A DNA stretch of 64,000 nt from Dietzia alimentaria 72 (GTDB taxonomy: Bacteria; Actinomycetota; Actinomycetes; Mycobacteriales; Mycobacteriaceae), in NCBI RefSeq assembly GCF_000226215.1, contig NZ_AGFF01000025.1:94134-158133 (forward strand), read 5' to 3'. The notes under the pieces are model-generated. The model did no database searches. It was not told where the DNA came from and was given only the letters and a program-made list of their open reading frames with translations. The position numbers and the translations under genes are program-made. Position 1 is the stretch's first letter, and every line of letters begins with the position of its first letter. Of this stretch, positions 43,960 through 52,443 are shown piece by piece.

Positions 43960-45086
43960 CCACGATGAAATCCGCGAAAACCGGCGCCACCGGCGGGGAC
44001 CTGACCCCCGGGATGCGCCTCTTCGGCGCGGCGGCCACCGCGTACCGCGCGGCAGTCGCCGGCAATCCGCTGGCACAACGGCTCGCCAGGCCGGATCCCG
44101 TCAGGCCCTCCGGGTACGACATCGACGTCGTCGTCGACAGTTCCACGGTCATCGCCGAGGACATCCGTGGGATCAGCCTCCGCCGGGCCGACGGCGAGTC
44201 GTTCGCCACGTGGCGGCCCGGGTCGCACATCGACGTCTTCCTGCCGACCGGGATGCAGCGGAGCTACTCCCTCTGTGGCGATCCCACCGACCGTGGCAGC
44301 TATCGAATCTCAGTCCGCCGACTGCCCGCCGGGGACGGCGGCTCACTCGCGATGCACGAACTCCGCCCTGGCGACACCCTGCGCATCAGGGGGCCGCGGA
44401 ACGCCTTTCCCTTCCACACCGCGCCCTCCTACCTGTTCGTCGCGGGCGGCATTGGTATCACCGCGATCCTGCCGATGGTGCGGGCGGCGGAGGCGGCCGG
44501 TGCCCGGTGGCGCATGGTCTATCTCGGCCGCAGTCGCGACTCCATGGCGTACCTCGACGAACTCGCGGAGCTCGCAGCGAACAGTGCCACCGGCACCGTC
44601 GTCGTCGAACCCGACGACGAACGCGGACGCCCGGACATCGTGCGAACGTTGGCCACAGCCGAGCCCGGCGCCGCCGTGTATATGTGCGGACCACCGGCGA
44701 TGATGACGACCGCGCGGGGCATCATCGGGTTCATCAACCCGACGGCCACCCTGCATACCGAACGCTTCTCGCCGACACCGGTGCGCGGTGGCCACGAGTT
44801 CACTGTTCTGGTGCCCGGGCTGTCCAAGGCCATTGACGTAGGCCCCGACGAGACCACCCTCGACGCGCTGCGTCGCGAGATCCCAGGCGTGGCCTACTCC
44901 TGCCGGCAAGGATTCTGCGGATCCTGCCGCGTGGGCGTGATCCAGGGCGAGGTGGACCACCGCGATCGTCACCTCACGGCACAGGAACGCGAACGCAACA
45001 TGATGCCGTGCGTCTCACGAGCCGCCGGCTCCACATTGACGCTCGACCTCTCCTCCGAACTGCACAGAAGCCAGGACACGCGATGA
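43956..45086 (+). CDS. Phthalate-dioxygenase-reductase-like ferredoxin reductase
   Basis: 376 residues, GTG start in a GTGA overlap. Flavin domain with MQRSYSLCGDP (R-x-Y-S), nucleotide domain with FVAGGIGITAILPM and MCGPPAMM, and a C-terminal plant-type [2Fe-2S] domain with CRQGFCGSCRVG and a fourth Cys in MPCVSRA. It moves electrons from NAD(P)H through flavin to the cluster and on to an oxygenase; the diiron protein just upstream is the obvious partner. The N-terminal 50 residues precede the flavin domain. Confidence 0.88.
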   Translation: MTTMKSAKTGATGGDLTPGMRLFGAAATAYRAAVAGNPLAQRLARPDPVRPSGYDIDVVVDSSTVIAEDIRGISLRRADGESFATWRPGSHIDVFLPTGMQRSYSLCGDPTDRGSYRISVRRLPAGDGGSLAMHELRPGDTLRIRGPRNAFPFHTAPSYLFVAGGIGITAILPMVRAAEAAGARWRMVYLGRSRDSMAYLDELAELAANSATGTVVVEPDDERGRPDIVRTLATAEPGAAVYMCGPPAMMTTARGIIGFINPTATLHTERFSPTPVRGGHEFTVLVPGLSKAIDVGPDETTLDALRREIPGVAYSCRQGFCGSCRVGVIQGEVDHRDRHLTAQERERNMMPCVSRAAGSTLTLDLSSELHRSQDTR

Positions 45087-46558
45087 CCACATACGAGCAA
45101 CCCACGACCACCGCGGCGAGCACCCCGGAGGCGTCGATCCACGAGGCCGTCGCCGTGGCCCGAGCGGCCCAACCGGCGTGGAAGGAGCTGGGATTCGACG
45201 GCCGACGCCGAGCCCTGGATGCCTGGCGCGCCGATCTCGCGGCCTCCGCTCACGCCCTGGCCGAGATCGTCAGCGAGGAGATGGGAAAACCTCCGGCGGA
45301 GGCGATGTTTGAGATCATCATGTCCCTGGAGCACCTGCGCTGGTACGCCTCCAACGCGAACCGCGTCCTGCGCCGGCGGACCGTCCGACCGTCGCTGCTC
45401 ACCGCCAATGTGCGGGCCACCGTCGAGTACCTCCCGTACGGAGTGGTGGGCGTGATCGGCCCGTGGAACTATCCGGTCTTCACCCCGATGGGATCGATCG
45501 CCGCGGCGCTGGCGGCCGGGAACACCGTCGTGTTCAAGCCGAGTGAATGGACTCCGCGCACTGGCGAGTTCCTGGCGATGTCGTTCGCCCGGGCGACCGG
45601 CCGCGCCGACGCCGTTCGTTGCGTCACCGGCGACGGCCGCACGGGCGCCGAGCTGTGCCGGGCGGACGTGAACAAGATCGGCTTCACCGGTTCGACCGCG
45701 ACGGGCGCCAAGGTCATGGAGGCCTGTGCGCAGAACCTCACTCCGGTCCTGATGGAGTGCGGCGGCAAAGATGCGCTCATCGTGGACGCCGACGCCGACA
45801 TCCCACGCGCGGTCGACGCCGCGGTCTGGGGCGCGATGTCCAATGCCGGGCAGACCTGCCTCGGGGTCGAGCGGGTCTACGTCCACGAGGCGGTCGCTGA
45901 CGAGTTCGAGCGCCTCGTCGCGGACGCGGTGTCCCGGCTCCACGCGGCGGACGATCCGACCGCACCGCTGGGGCGCATCACCATGCCCTCGCAGGTCAAG
46001 GTCATCGCACGCCACGTGGCAGATGCACTGGCCGCCGGGGCCCGGGTCGTGGCCGGGGATCCGTCCGCCACCGAAGGCCAGGTCGTGCAGCCGTTGGTGC
46101 TGGCCGACGTGCCGGAGGACAACTCGGCGGTCACCGAGGAGACCTTCGGGCCCACGATGACGATCCGCCGGGTCACGTCCATGGACGAGGCCGTGGAGCT
46201 GGCCGAGGCCGGCCGGTATGCGCTCGGGTTGACGGTGTTCTCCCGCCGGAACGGCCGCGCCATCGCGGACCGCATCACCAGCGGGAACGTGACGATCAAC
46301 GGGTACGTGATGCATGCCGCCGTGCCGTCGCTCCCGCTGGGCGGCGTGGGTGACTCCGGTTTCGGCCGGGTCCACGGCGCGGACGGACTCCGCGAGTTCG
46401 CCTACGCACGTTCCAGCGCCGAGGTCCTGGTTCCGGTGCCGATCCCACTGACCTCCTTCAGCCGGGGAGACAAGGTCAACGCTCTGGTATCCGGCCTGGT
46501 CTCGCAGGTTCACGGTCGCGCAGGAGCCCTGCGGTCGCGTCGGCGGAACCGCCGATGA
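45083..46558 (+). CDS. Aldehyde dehydrogenase
   Basis: 491 residues from ATG 45083 (ATGA overlap). VVGVIGPWNYPVFTPM, NTVVFKPSEWTPRTG, FTGSTATGAKVM (NAD-binding), the general base Glu in LMECGGKDA, and the nucleophile Cys in NAGQTCLGVERV. A C-terminal EETFGPTMTI completes the set. It oxidises an aldehyde to the acid with NAD(P). In this operon it would act on the alcohol/aldehyde part released from a BVMO product or on the product of the diiron enzyme. Confidence 0.9.
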   Translation: MTTYEQPTTTAASTPEASIHEAVAVARAAQPAWKELGFDGRRRALDAWRADLAASAHALAEIVSEEMGKPPAEAMFEIIMSLEHLRWYASNANRVLRRRTVRPSLLTANVRATVEYLPYGVVGVIGPWNYPVFTPMGSIAAALAAGNTVVFKPSEWTPRTGEFLAMSFARATGRADAVRCVTGDGRTGAELCRADVNKIGFTGSTATGAKVMEACAQNLTPVLMECGGKDALIVDADADIPRAVDAAVWGAMSNAGQTCLGVERVYVHEAVADEFERLVADAVSRLHAADDPTAPLGRITMPSQVKVIARHVADALAAGARVVAGDPSATEGQVVQPLVLADVPEDNSAVTEETFGPTMTIRRVTSMDEAVELAEAGRYALGLTVFSRRNGRAIADRITSGNVTINGYVMHAAVPSLPLGGVGDSGFGRVHGADGLREFAYARSSAEVLVPVPIPLTSFSRGDKVNALVSGLVSQVHGRAGALRSRRRNRR

Positions 46559-47412
46559 GCCGCCGTTGGAACTCCGACCGGGTGGTGCTGATCACCGGCG
46601 CCGCCGGCGGCATCGGATCAGCCCTGGCTGAGCGATTCGTCACTGCCGGAGACCGGGTGGTGCTCCTCGACCGTGACCTCGCCGCGGTAAAGGAGTTGGC
46701 CGCCCGCCTGGGCACCGAGCGCGCCCTCCCGGTGATCGCCGATGTGTGTGACCCGGAGACCCTGACCGAAGCCGTCGAGCAGGCGGTGGCCTCGTTCGGT
46801 GGCCTGGACGTGGTGGTGGCCAACGCGGGTATCACCCCGCCGGCCGGGACGATCCGGTCCATGAACACCGCGACGGTGCAGCGGGTGCTCGACGTCAACG
46901 TCATGGGGGTGTTCCACACCGCCCGGGCCACGATGGACGAACTCGCTCGCAGCGGTGGCCACCTCCACATCTCCGGTTCGTGCTCGGCGTTCATGCCCGG
47001 TGCAGGCGGCGCTCCGTACATGATGTCCAAGGCGGCGGTCGAACAACTCGCCCGCGCACTCCGGCTCGAGGTCGCTGACCTCGGTGTCACGGTGGGGTTG
47101 AGCCTGCTGGGCATCATCAACACCACGCTGGCGTCGGCGACGCTCGACGACGACCCCTTCGGTCGCGCGCTGGACGCCATGATGCCCGGCCCACTGCGGC
47201 GCCGACTTCCAGCCGACGACGCCGCAGCCGCGATGGTCGACCAGATCTCCCGCCGACGAGCGCGTCAGGTCATCCCCAGGACATGGTCACCATTGCAACT
47301 AGGACGCGGCGCGCTCCCCGCGATGGACCATCTGCTCGTCCGGAACACACGCCTGCGCACGATGCTGGCCGATCTGGATACCCGCGCCACCCCGACGCCA
47401 ACACCCCGTTGA
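46555..47412 (+). CDS. SDR family oxidoreductase
   Basis: 285 residues, ATGA overlap. VVLITGAAGGIGSALAERF (cofactor), VVVANAGITPP, HISGSCSAF (catalytic Ser) and YMMSKAAVEQLARAL (Tyr-X3-Lys). The C-terminal 60 residues (RRARQVIPRTWSPLQLGRGALPAMDHLL) form an extension seen in actinobacterial alcohol dehydrogenase SDRs. It probably oxidises the alcohol that the aldehyde dehydrogenase then handles. It is 46 bases upstream of the acyl-CoA synthetase. Confidence 0.85.
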   Translation: MSRRWNSDRVVLITGAAGGIGSALAERFVTAGDRVVLLDRDLAAVKELAARLGTERALPVIADVCDPETLTEAVEQAVASFGGLDVVVANAGITPPAGTIRSMNTATVQRVLDVNVMGVFHTARATMDELARSGGHLHISGSCSAFMPGAGGAPYMMSKAAVEQLARALRLEVADLGVTVGLSLLGIINTTLASATLDDDPFGRALDAMMPGPLRRRLPADDAAAAMVDQISRRRARQVIPRTWSPLQLGRGALPAMDHLLVRNTRLRTMLADLDTRATPTPTPR

Positions 47413-47458
47413 CCTCGCGTCATCCAACCCCAAGAAAACCCCCCAGGAGAGAAACGAA

Positions 47459-49339
47459 ATGTCAGAACTGACGATCGCCCCCCAGGCTGTTCCCGAGAAC
47501 GCCACCCCCCACGCCTCCGACGGAGCGACCACGCTCGGCGAGGCGTTCCAGCAGGTGCTCGCCTCCCGTCCGGACGCGACCGCGTTGCGCACGGTGGGCG
47601 GAGCCACCACCATCACCTTCTCGCAGTTGAACGACAGCGTCCTGCAGCACGCCCGCGGGCTGCACGCCTTGGGCCTGCGCCGAGGCGACACCATCGCCCT
47701 GATGATGTCCAACCGCGTGGAGTTCTACCCGATCGACATCGCCGCGCAGCACATCGGGGTGACGGCGTTCTCCATCTACAACACCCTCCCGGTGGCCGAG
47801 ATCAACCACGTGCTGGACAACTCCCGCGCCGACGCGGTGTTCTGCGAGGCACAGTACGTCCAGCGCATCGTCGACTCCGGTGTCGCACCCCGGCACATCG
47901 TGGTCGTCGACGCCGACGCATCCGACGCCCCGGCGGGATCCACCGCGCTGACGGCATTCCTCGAAGGCGGCAGCGCCGACTTCGACGTGCTGGCCGCCTC
48001 CCGCGAGGTCTCGACCGACGACGTGGCCACCATGATCTACACCTCAGGCACGACCGGCCCCTCCAAGGGCGTCGAGGCCACACACGCGGCACTGCTCGCA
48101 GAGAGCCGGGCGGTCGCCGACGTGCTCGGTGTCCGGGATGGAGACCGGATCACCTCCTTTATGCCGTCCGCGCATATCGCGGACCGCCTCACCGCGCTGT
48201 ACTGGCTGGTGATCTTCGGTCTCGAGGTCACCGTGGTGGCGGAGCCCTCGCAGATCGCGGCGGCCATCCCCGACTGCCGGCCCACCATCTGGGGAGCGGT
48301 GCCCCGCGTCTGGGAGAAGCTCAAGGCCGCGGTCGAGGTGAGCATCGACCGTGAGCCTGACGAGCAGAAGAAGGGCGCCATGACCTGGGCGTTTGACGTC
48401 GCTGCGCGCCGCGTTGCGCTGCTGCGTGCGGGAGAGACGGTCCCGGCAGAGCTCGAAGAGGAGTTCGCCAAGGCGGACGCCATGGTGCTTTCCGCGGTCC
48501 GCGAGAAGCTCGGATTCGGTGAGACCCGGTGGGCCATGTCGGGGGCAGCTCCGATCTCCGCCGATACGCTCGCGTTCTTCACCGGTCTGGGCCTGAAGAT
48601 CTCCGAGATCTGGGGCCAGTCCGAGTGCACCTGTATCGCCACGTGTGGTTTCGGGGGTCCCGAGAAGCTCGGAACCGTCGGCCAGGCTATTCCGGGTGTC
48701 GACCTGGCGTTGGCCGACGACGGCGAGATCCTGCTGCGCGGCGACATCCTGATGAAGCAGTACCGCGGGGAGCCCCAGAAGACCGCGGACGCCTTCACCG
48801 AGGACGGCTGGCTCAAGACCGGCGATATCGGGACGGTCGACGAGGACGGATTCGTCAAGATCATCGACCGCAAGAAGGAACTCATCATCAACGCCAGCGG
48901 CAAGAACATGTCGCCGGTGAAGATCGAGAAGACGATCGGATCCAAGTCCAACCTCATCGGTGAAGTCGTGGCCCAGGGCGACGGCAGGCCCTACAACGTC
49001 GGACTAGTTGCCCTGGATGCGGAGGTCATGGCCGCCGTGGCAGCCAAGCTCGGGGTTGACTACGACGCCGCTGCTCTGGCAAGCCACCCAGAGGTGCGGC
49101 GCCAGGTCGCCGAGGCCGTCGCCGAGGGCAACGCCGAGCTCGCCCGCGTCGAGCAGATCCGTCGCTTCTACATCGTGCCCAGCTTCTGGCAGCCCGGTGG
49201 CGACGAGCTGACGCTGACGATGAAGATCCGGCGCAAGCCGATCGCCGAGCGATACGCTGACGCCATCGACCGGATGTACGACCAGCCGGAGCACGAGGAC
49301 TTCCTCGAGCCGGCGGCTAGCGTGTCCGCCGCCGTCTGA
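47459..49339 (+). CDS. Long-chain acyl-CoA synthetase (FadD15-like)
   Basis: 626 residues, ATG 47459 after AGGAGAG. IYTSGTTGPSKGVEATHAAL is the AMP-binding loop; later FMPSAHIADRL, SGAAPISADTLAFFTGLGLKISEIWGQSE, LKTGDIGTVDEDGFVKIIDRKKELIINASGKNMSPVKIE (about 460-500) and a C-terminal lid. The long form resembles FACL/FadD15 enzymes. It makes acyl-CoA from the acid formed by the operon's aldehyde dehydrogenase and so links the operon to beta-oxidation. A 15-bp hairpin follows its stop. Confidence 0.88.
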   Translation: MSELTIAPQAVPENATPHASDGATTLGEAFQQVLASRPDATALRTVGGATTITFSQLNDSVLQHARGLHALGLRRGDTIALMMSNRVEFYPIDIAAQHIGVTAFSIYNTLPVAEINHVLDNSRADAVFCEAQYVQRIVDSGVAPRHIVVVDADASDAPAGSTALTAFLEGGSADFDVLAASREVSTDDVATMIYTSGTTGPSKGVEATHAALLAESRAVADVLGVRDGDRITSFMPSAHIADRLTALYWLVIFGLEVTVVAEPSQIAAAIPDCRPTIWGAVPRVWEKLKAAVEVSIDREPDEQKKGAMTWAFDVAARRVALLRAGETVPAELEEEFAKADAMVLSAVREKLGFGETRWAMSGAAPISADTLAFFTGLGLKISEIWGQSECTCIATCGFGGPEKLGTVGQAIPGVDLALADDGEILLRGDILMKQYRGEPQKTADAFTEDGWLKTGDIGTVDEDGFVKIIDRKKELIINASGKNMSPVKIEKTIGSKSNLIGEVVAQGDGRPYNVGLVALDAEVMAAVAAKLGVDYDAAALASHPEVRRQVAEAVAEGNAELARVEQIRRFYIVPSFWQPGGDELTLTMKIRRKPIAERYADAIDRMYDQPEHEDFLEPAASVSAAV

Positions 49340-49366
49340 TCGGTCGCAGCGACAGCGCGTGATACC

Positions 49367-49399
49367 GGGCCCGGGTCCTCGATTCGAGGACCCGGGCCC
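49367..49399. terminator. Perfect 15-bp hairpin, bidirectional terminator
   Basis: GGGCCCGGGTCCTCG, loop ATT, and its exact complement, between the convergent acyl-CoA synthetase (+) and TetR (-) stops. No T-tract. Confidence 0.82.
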
Positions 49400-49403
49400 C
49401 ACG

Positions 49404-50093
49404 TCATCCGCCGGAGAGCAGGAACCGCCACACGAGCACGGCTACATACTCGGCCACATCGTCCGCCCCGGCCTGCGGCTGAGCTCCCAGCCAGTCCTGG
49501 TAGACGAACGCGGTCGCGCCGAACAACGCCAGTGGATCCCAGCGTCGGGCCAGCTCGACGGTCGCCGCGGTCGACCCCGAGGGGCCCGTATCGGCAGCGG
49601 TTCCCGCGTTGTCCTGGTCCTGCCCGGCCACAGCCAGGAGCATCTCCCTGGCATCGGCCATGACGCTGGTGATGCGGCCGACGTGTTCGCGCGCCGCCGG
49701 ATACAGCTCAGGTGACAGGGAGTGGACGAACATGATCGAGCCACGGCGCTGGTCCCCGGCAACGAAGCGGGTGAAGTTCTGCGCCGCGAGAGCGATGATC
49801 CGGCCGGGGTCGTCACCGGCGGAGGCGACAGCCTCGGTCAGCACTCTCTCGGCATCGTCGACCACGCTGGTGAGCAGATCCACGAGCATGGCCTCCCTCG
49901 ACGGGAAACTCTCGTAGAAGTAGCGTTCGGTCAGACCTGCTCCGCGACACACCCCTCGCATGGTCACCGCCCCGGGTCCCGACTCGGCGAGCAGGGTCAG
50001 CCCGGCGTCCAGCAACTTGTCACGACGCTCGGCTTGACGCTCGTCGGCGTCTTTGCCTTTCCAACGTCGTCCGCGATCGGTGCCTACATCCAT
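49404..50093 (-). CDS. TetR family transcriptional regulator
   Basis: 229 residues. Helix-turn-helix at about residues 42-73: VTMRGVCRGAGLTERYFYESF. The C-terminal domain resembles those that bind fatty acyl or hydrophobic ligands, without a defined family. It converges on the BVMO operon and lies downstream of echA on the minus strand, 72 bases apart. Eight bases before its start is TGATGTCA (50101-50108), one half of the palindrome found at the BVMO promoter, so it is one candidate for the shared regulator. Confidence 0.84.
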   Translation of the reverse strand: MDVGTDRGRRWKGKDADERQAERRDKLLDAGLTLLAESGPGAVTMRGVCRGAGLTERYFYESFPSREAMLVDLLTSVVDDAERVLTEAVASAGDDPGRIIALAAQNFTRFVAGDQRRGSIMFVHSLSPELYPAAREHVGRITSVMADAREMLLAVAGQDQDNAGTAADTGPSGSTAATVELARRWDPLALFGATAFVYQDWLGAQPQAGADDVAEYVAVLVWRFLLSGG

Positions 50094-50165
50094 GGTCTCA
50101 TGATGTCAGCACGCGACCGTGGCCGTCGCTTCCCGGGCTGTCCACTTCGCGAGGGTGTGCGGTCT

Positions 50166-51083
50166 TCACTCCGACCCCGGCCAGGGGATGCCCTCCGGCA
50201 GGTCGGTCGGAACCCGACCGGGAAATGCCGGCGGACGCTTTTCGAGAAAACTCATGACGCCCTCGATCGCGTCCGGCGAGGTGAGCGCGTGGACGATCAG
50301 TGCCGAATCGACCCGGTGCGCGGCCGCCGGCGACGGCTGGTGTGCGAGCTCGCGGAGCATGCGCTTGGTCACCGCCACGGCCACCGGGGCGGTGTTCTCG
50401 ATGATCTCGCGGGCGATGGCGCGAGCTGCGTCGAGAAGATTTTCCGGCTCATGCAACGAGGAGATCAGGCCGGCTTGCTGGGCCTCCTGCGCCGAGACGC
50501 TCCGCCCGGTGAGCATCCACTCACTGGCGCGGGCATGGCCCACCACCTTGGGTAGCCACCAGGCAGACGCCCCCTCTGGGACGATGCCGCGTCGCGCGAA
50601 GAGGTAGGCGAAACGTGTCTCGTGCGTGGCGATCCGGATGTCAGCCGGGAGGATGATGGTCCCGCCGGCGCCCACCGCGCGTCCCTGGATAGCCGCGATG
50701 ATCGGCGTGTTCATCGCCGCCATCTCCCGGGTGCAGCGCCCGGCGGGCTCGACGAAGTCCGGGTGGGCGGGCGAGTCCACGGACGGTGCGCCGTCCTCGG
50801 CGCTGTCCTCGGCCGCCTCGAAGCCCCCGGCAGACAGGTCCGCTCCCACGCAGAAGTGGTCGCCCCGCGCGCCGAGGATCACCACGCGTACGTTCTCGTC
50901 GGCCTCCGCGATCCGCATGGCTGAGCCGAGTTCATGGCCCATCCGGATGGTGTAACCGTTGCGCGCCTCCGGCCGGTCGAGAAGGACCGTGGCGATGCCG
51001 TCGGAGACCTCGTAGCTGATATCGGTGAACTGCTCTGGCGCGATCGTCATGCGCTCGCCTGAAGGCTGGGACGGGGGATTCAT
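50166..51083 (-). CDS. Enoyl-CoA hydratase/isomerase family protein
   Basis: 305 residues from ATG 51083, or 294 from ATG 51050. Crotonase fold: ATVLLDRPEARNGYTI, VVILGARGDHFCVGADLSAGG (first oxyanion loop), AIQGRAVGAGGTIILPADIRIA (second oxyanion loop), and RRGIVPEGASAWWLPKVVG, where Glu is in the catalytic region. An acidic insertion (about 85-105) sits after the first loop. It probably hydrates enoyl-CoA in beta-oxidation. TTGACA-N17-GATGCT ends six bases before ATG 51083, which points to a leaderless transcript and supports that start. Confidence 0.84.
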   Translation of the reverse strand: MNPPSQPSGERMTIAPEQFTDISYEVSDGIATVLLDRPEARNGYTIRMGHELGSAMRIAEADENVRVVILGARGDHFCVGADLSAGGFEAAEDSAEDGAPSVDSPAHPDFVEPAGRCTREMAAMNTPIIAAIQGRAVGAGGTIILPADIRIATHETRFAYLFARRGIVPEGASAWWLPKVVGHARASEWMLTGRSVSAQEAQQAGLISSLHEPENLLDAARAIAREIIENTAPVAVAVTKRMLRELAHQPSPAAAHRVDSALIVHALTSPDAIEGVMSFLEKRPPAFPGRVPTDLPEGIPWPGSE

Positions 51084-51104
51084 ACCTAGAGCATCCTCTG
51101 GTAT
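51082..51104. promoter_or_regulatory. Inverted repeat across the echA -10 and start codon
   Basis: ATACCTAGAG-CATC-CTCT-GGTAT: the right arm lacks one base of perfect symmetry. It covers GATGCT (the -10 of echA, minus strand) and the ATG, in the gap to the divergent fadA. Candidate operator for the echA/fadAB divergon. Confidence 0.5.
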
Positions 51105-51118
51105 TTACGTAGTGTCAA
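51090..51118 (-). promoter_or_regulatory. echA promoter, leaderless type
   Basis: On the minus strand a perfect TTGACA (51118-51113), 17-base spacer, GATGCT (51095-51090), then six bases to the ATG at 51083. Confidence 0.55.
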
Positions 51119-51186
51119 TAGTTGTGCCGTACTCACTTTTCCGCACCTGAACGGATCCACCACCCGCACCGAGGAGTCCTAACCCC

Positions 51187-52398
51187 ATGGCTGACGCCTT
51201 CGTCTATGACGCTCTCCGAACCCCGCGCGGCCGGGGTAAGGCGACCGGCTCACTGCACACCATCAAACCCATCTCGCTGACCGTCGGACTGGTCGACGCG
51301 CTGCGCCGCCGCAACGCGGAGCTCGACACCGACAGGATCGACGACATCGTGCTCGGCGTCGTCACCCCCGTGGGCGACCAGGGTAGTGACATCGCCAAGA
51401 CCACCGCCCTGCGTGCGGGACTACCGGACACCGTCGCCGGGGTCCAGCTCAACCGGTTCTGCGCCTCCGGGTTGGAGGCGGTCAACACCGCGGCACAGGA
51501 GGTCTCGACCGGCTGGGACGACCTGATCATCGCCGGTGGCGTGGAGTCGATGTCACGCGTCCCGATCACCTCCGACGGTGGAGCCTGGGCCATGGACCCG
51601 GACACCAACTACGCCACCCACTTCATCCCGCAGGGCGTCTCGGCCGATCTCATCGCCACTCTCGAGGGCTTCACCCGCGAGGATGTGGACCGGTACGCGG
51701 TGCGCTCACAAGCCAACGCGAAGCGCGCGTGGGACGAGGGCCGGTTCGCCGGCTCCATCGAGGCAGTCTACGACATGAACGGTCAGCTCGTGCTGGACCA
51801 TGACGAGCACATGCGCCCGGACACAACGGTCGAGTCCCTCTCCGGGATGCGTCCGGCCTTCGCCGCGCTCGGCCAGCAGGCCGGATTCGACGCCGTGGCG
51901 CTACAGAAGTACACGAGCGTCGAGCGCATCGACCACGTTCACCACGCCGGCAACTCCTCCGGGATCGTCGACGGCGCCGCGCTCGTCCTGATCGGCAACG
52001 AGAGCGCGGGCCGGGACCTCGGTCTGACGCCCCGCGCCCGCATCGTCGGTGGCGCCGTGTCTGGCGCGGACTCCACCCTCATGCTTACCGGCCCGGCACC
52101 GGCCGCACGGAAGGCCCTCAAGCGCGCGGGACTGACCATCGACGACATGGACCTGGTGGAGATCAACGAGGCCTTCGCCTCGGTCGTGCTGCGCTTCCAG
52201 CGCGACCTCGGCATCCGGGACGAGGTGCTCAACGTCAACGGCGGCGCGATCGCCATGGGGCATCCCCTCGGAGCGACCGGCGCGATGCTCGTCGGCACCG
52301 TGGTGGACGAACTTGAACGCACCGGGGGTCGCTACGGCCTGATCAGCCTGTGCGTGGGCGGCGGCATGGGTATCGCCACCATCGTCGAACGTCTCTGA
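51187..52398 (+). CDS. fadA: Acetyl-CoA C-acyltransferase (thiolase)
   Basis: 403 residues. Nucleophile Cys in [22 protein letters not shown] with its catalytic-region residues, the [15 protein letters not shown]is, and the second Cys in [10 protein letters not shown]. It cleaves 3-ketoacyl-CoA to acetyl-CoA and shortened acyl-CoA. The RBS region GAGGAGTCC lies 11 bases upstream of ATG 51187. The next gene, fadB, starts 45 bases downstream, as in actinobacterial fadAB operons. Divergent from echA. Confidence 0.92.
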   Translation: MADAFVYDALRTPRGRGKATGSLHTIKPISLTVGLVDALRRRNAELDTDRIDDIVLGVVTPVGDQGSDIAKTTALRAGLPDTVAGVQLNRFCASGLEAVNTAAQEVSTGWDDLIIAGGVESMSRVPITSDGGAWAMDPDTNYATHFIPQGVSADLIATLEGFTREDVDRYAVRSQANAKRAWDEGRFAGSIEAVYDMNGQLVLDHDEHMRPDTTVESLSGMRPAFAALGQQAGFDAVALQKYTSVERIDHVHHAGNSSGIVDGAALVLIGNESAGRDLGLTPRARIVGGAVSGADSTLMLTGPAPAARKALKRAGLTIDDMDLVEINEAFASVVLRFQRDLGIRDEVLNVNGGAIAMGHPLGATGAMLVGTVVDELERTGGRYGLISLCVGGGMGIATIVERL

Positions 52399-52443
52399 CC
52401 TCTCCCACCTCCACACCCCCCACGCTGCGAAAGGCTCCACCAC

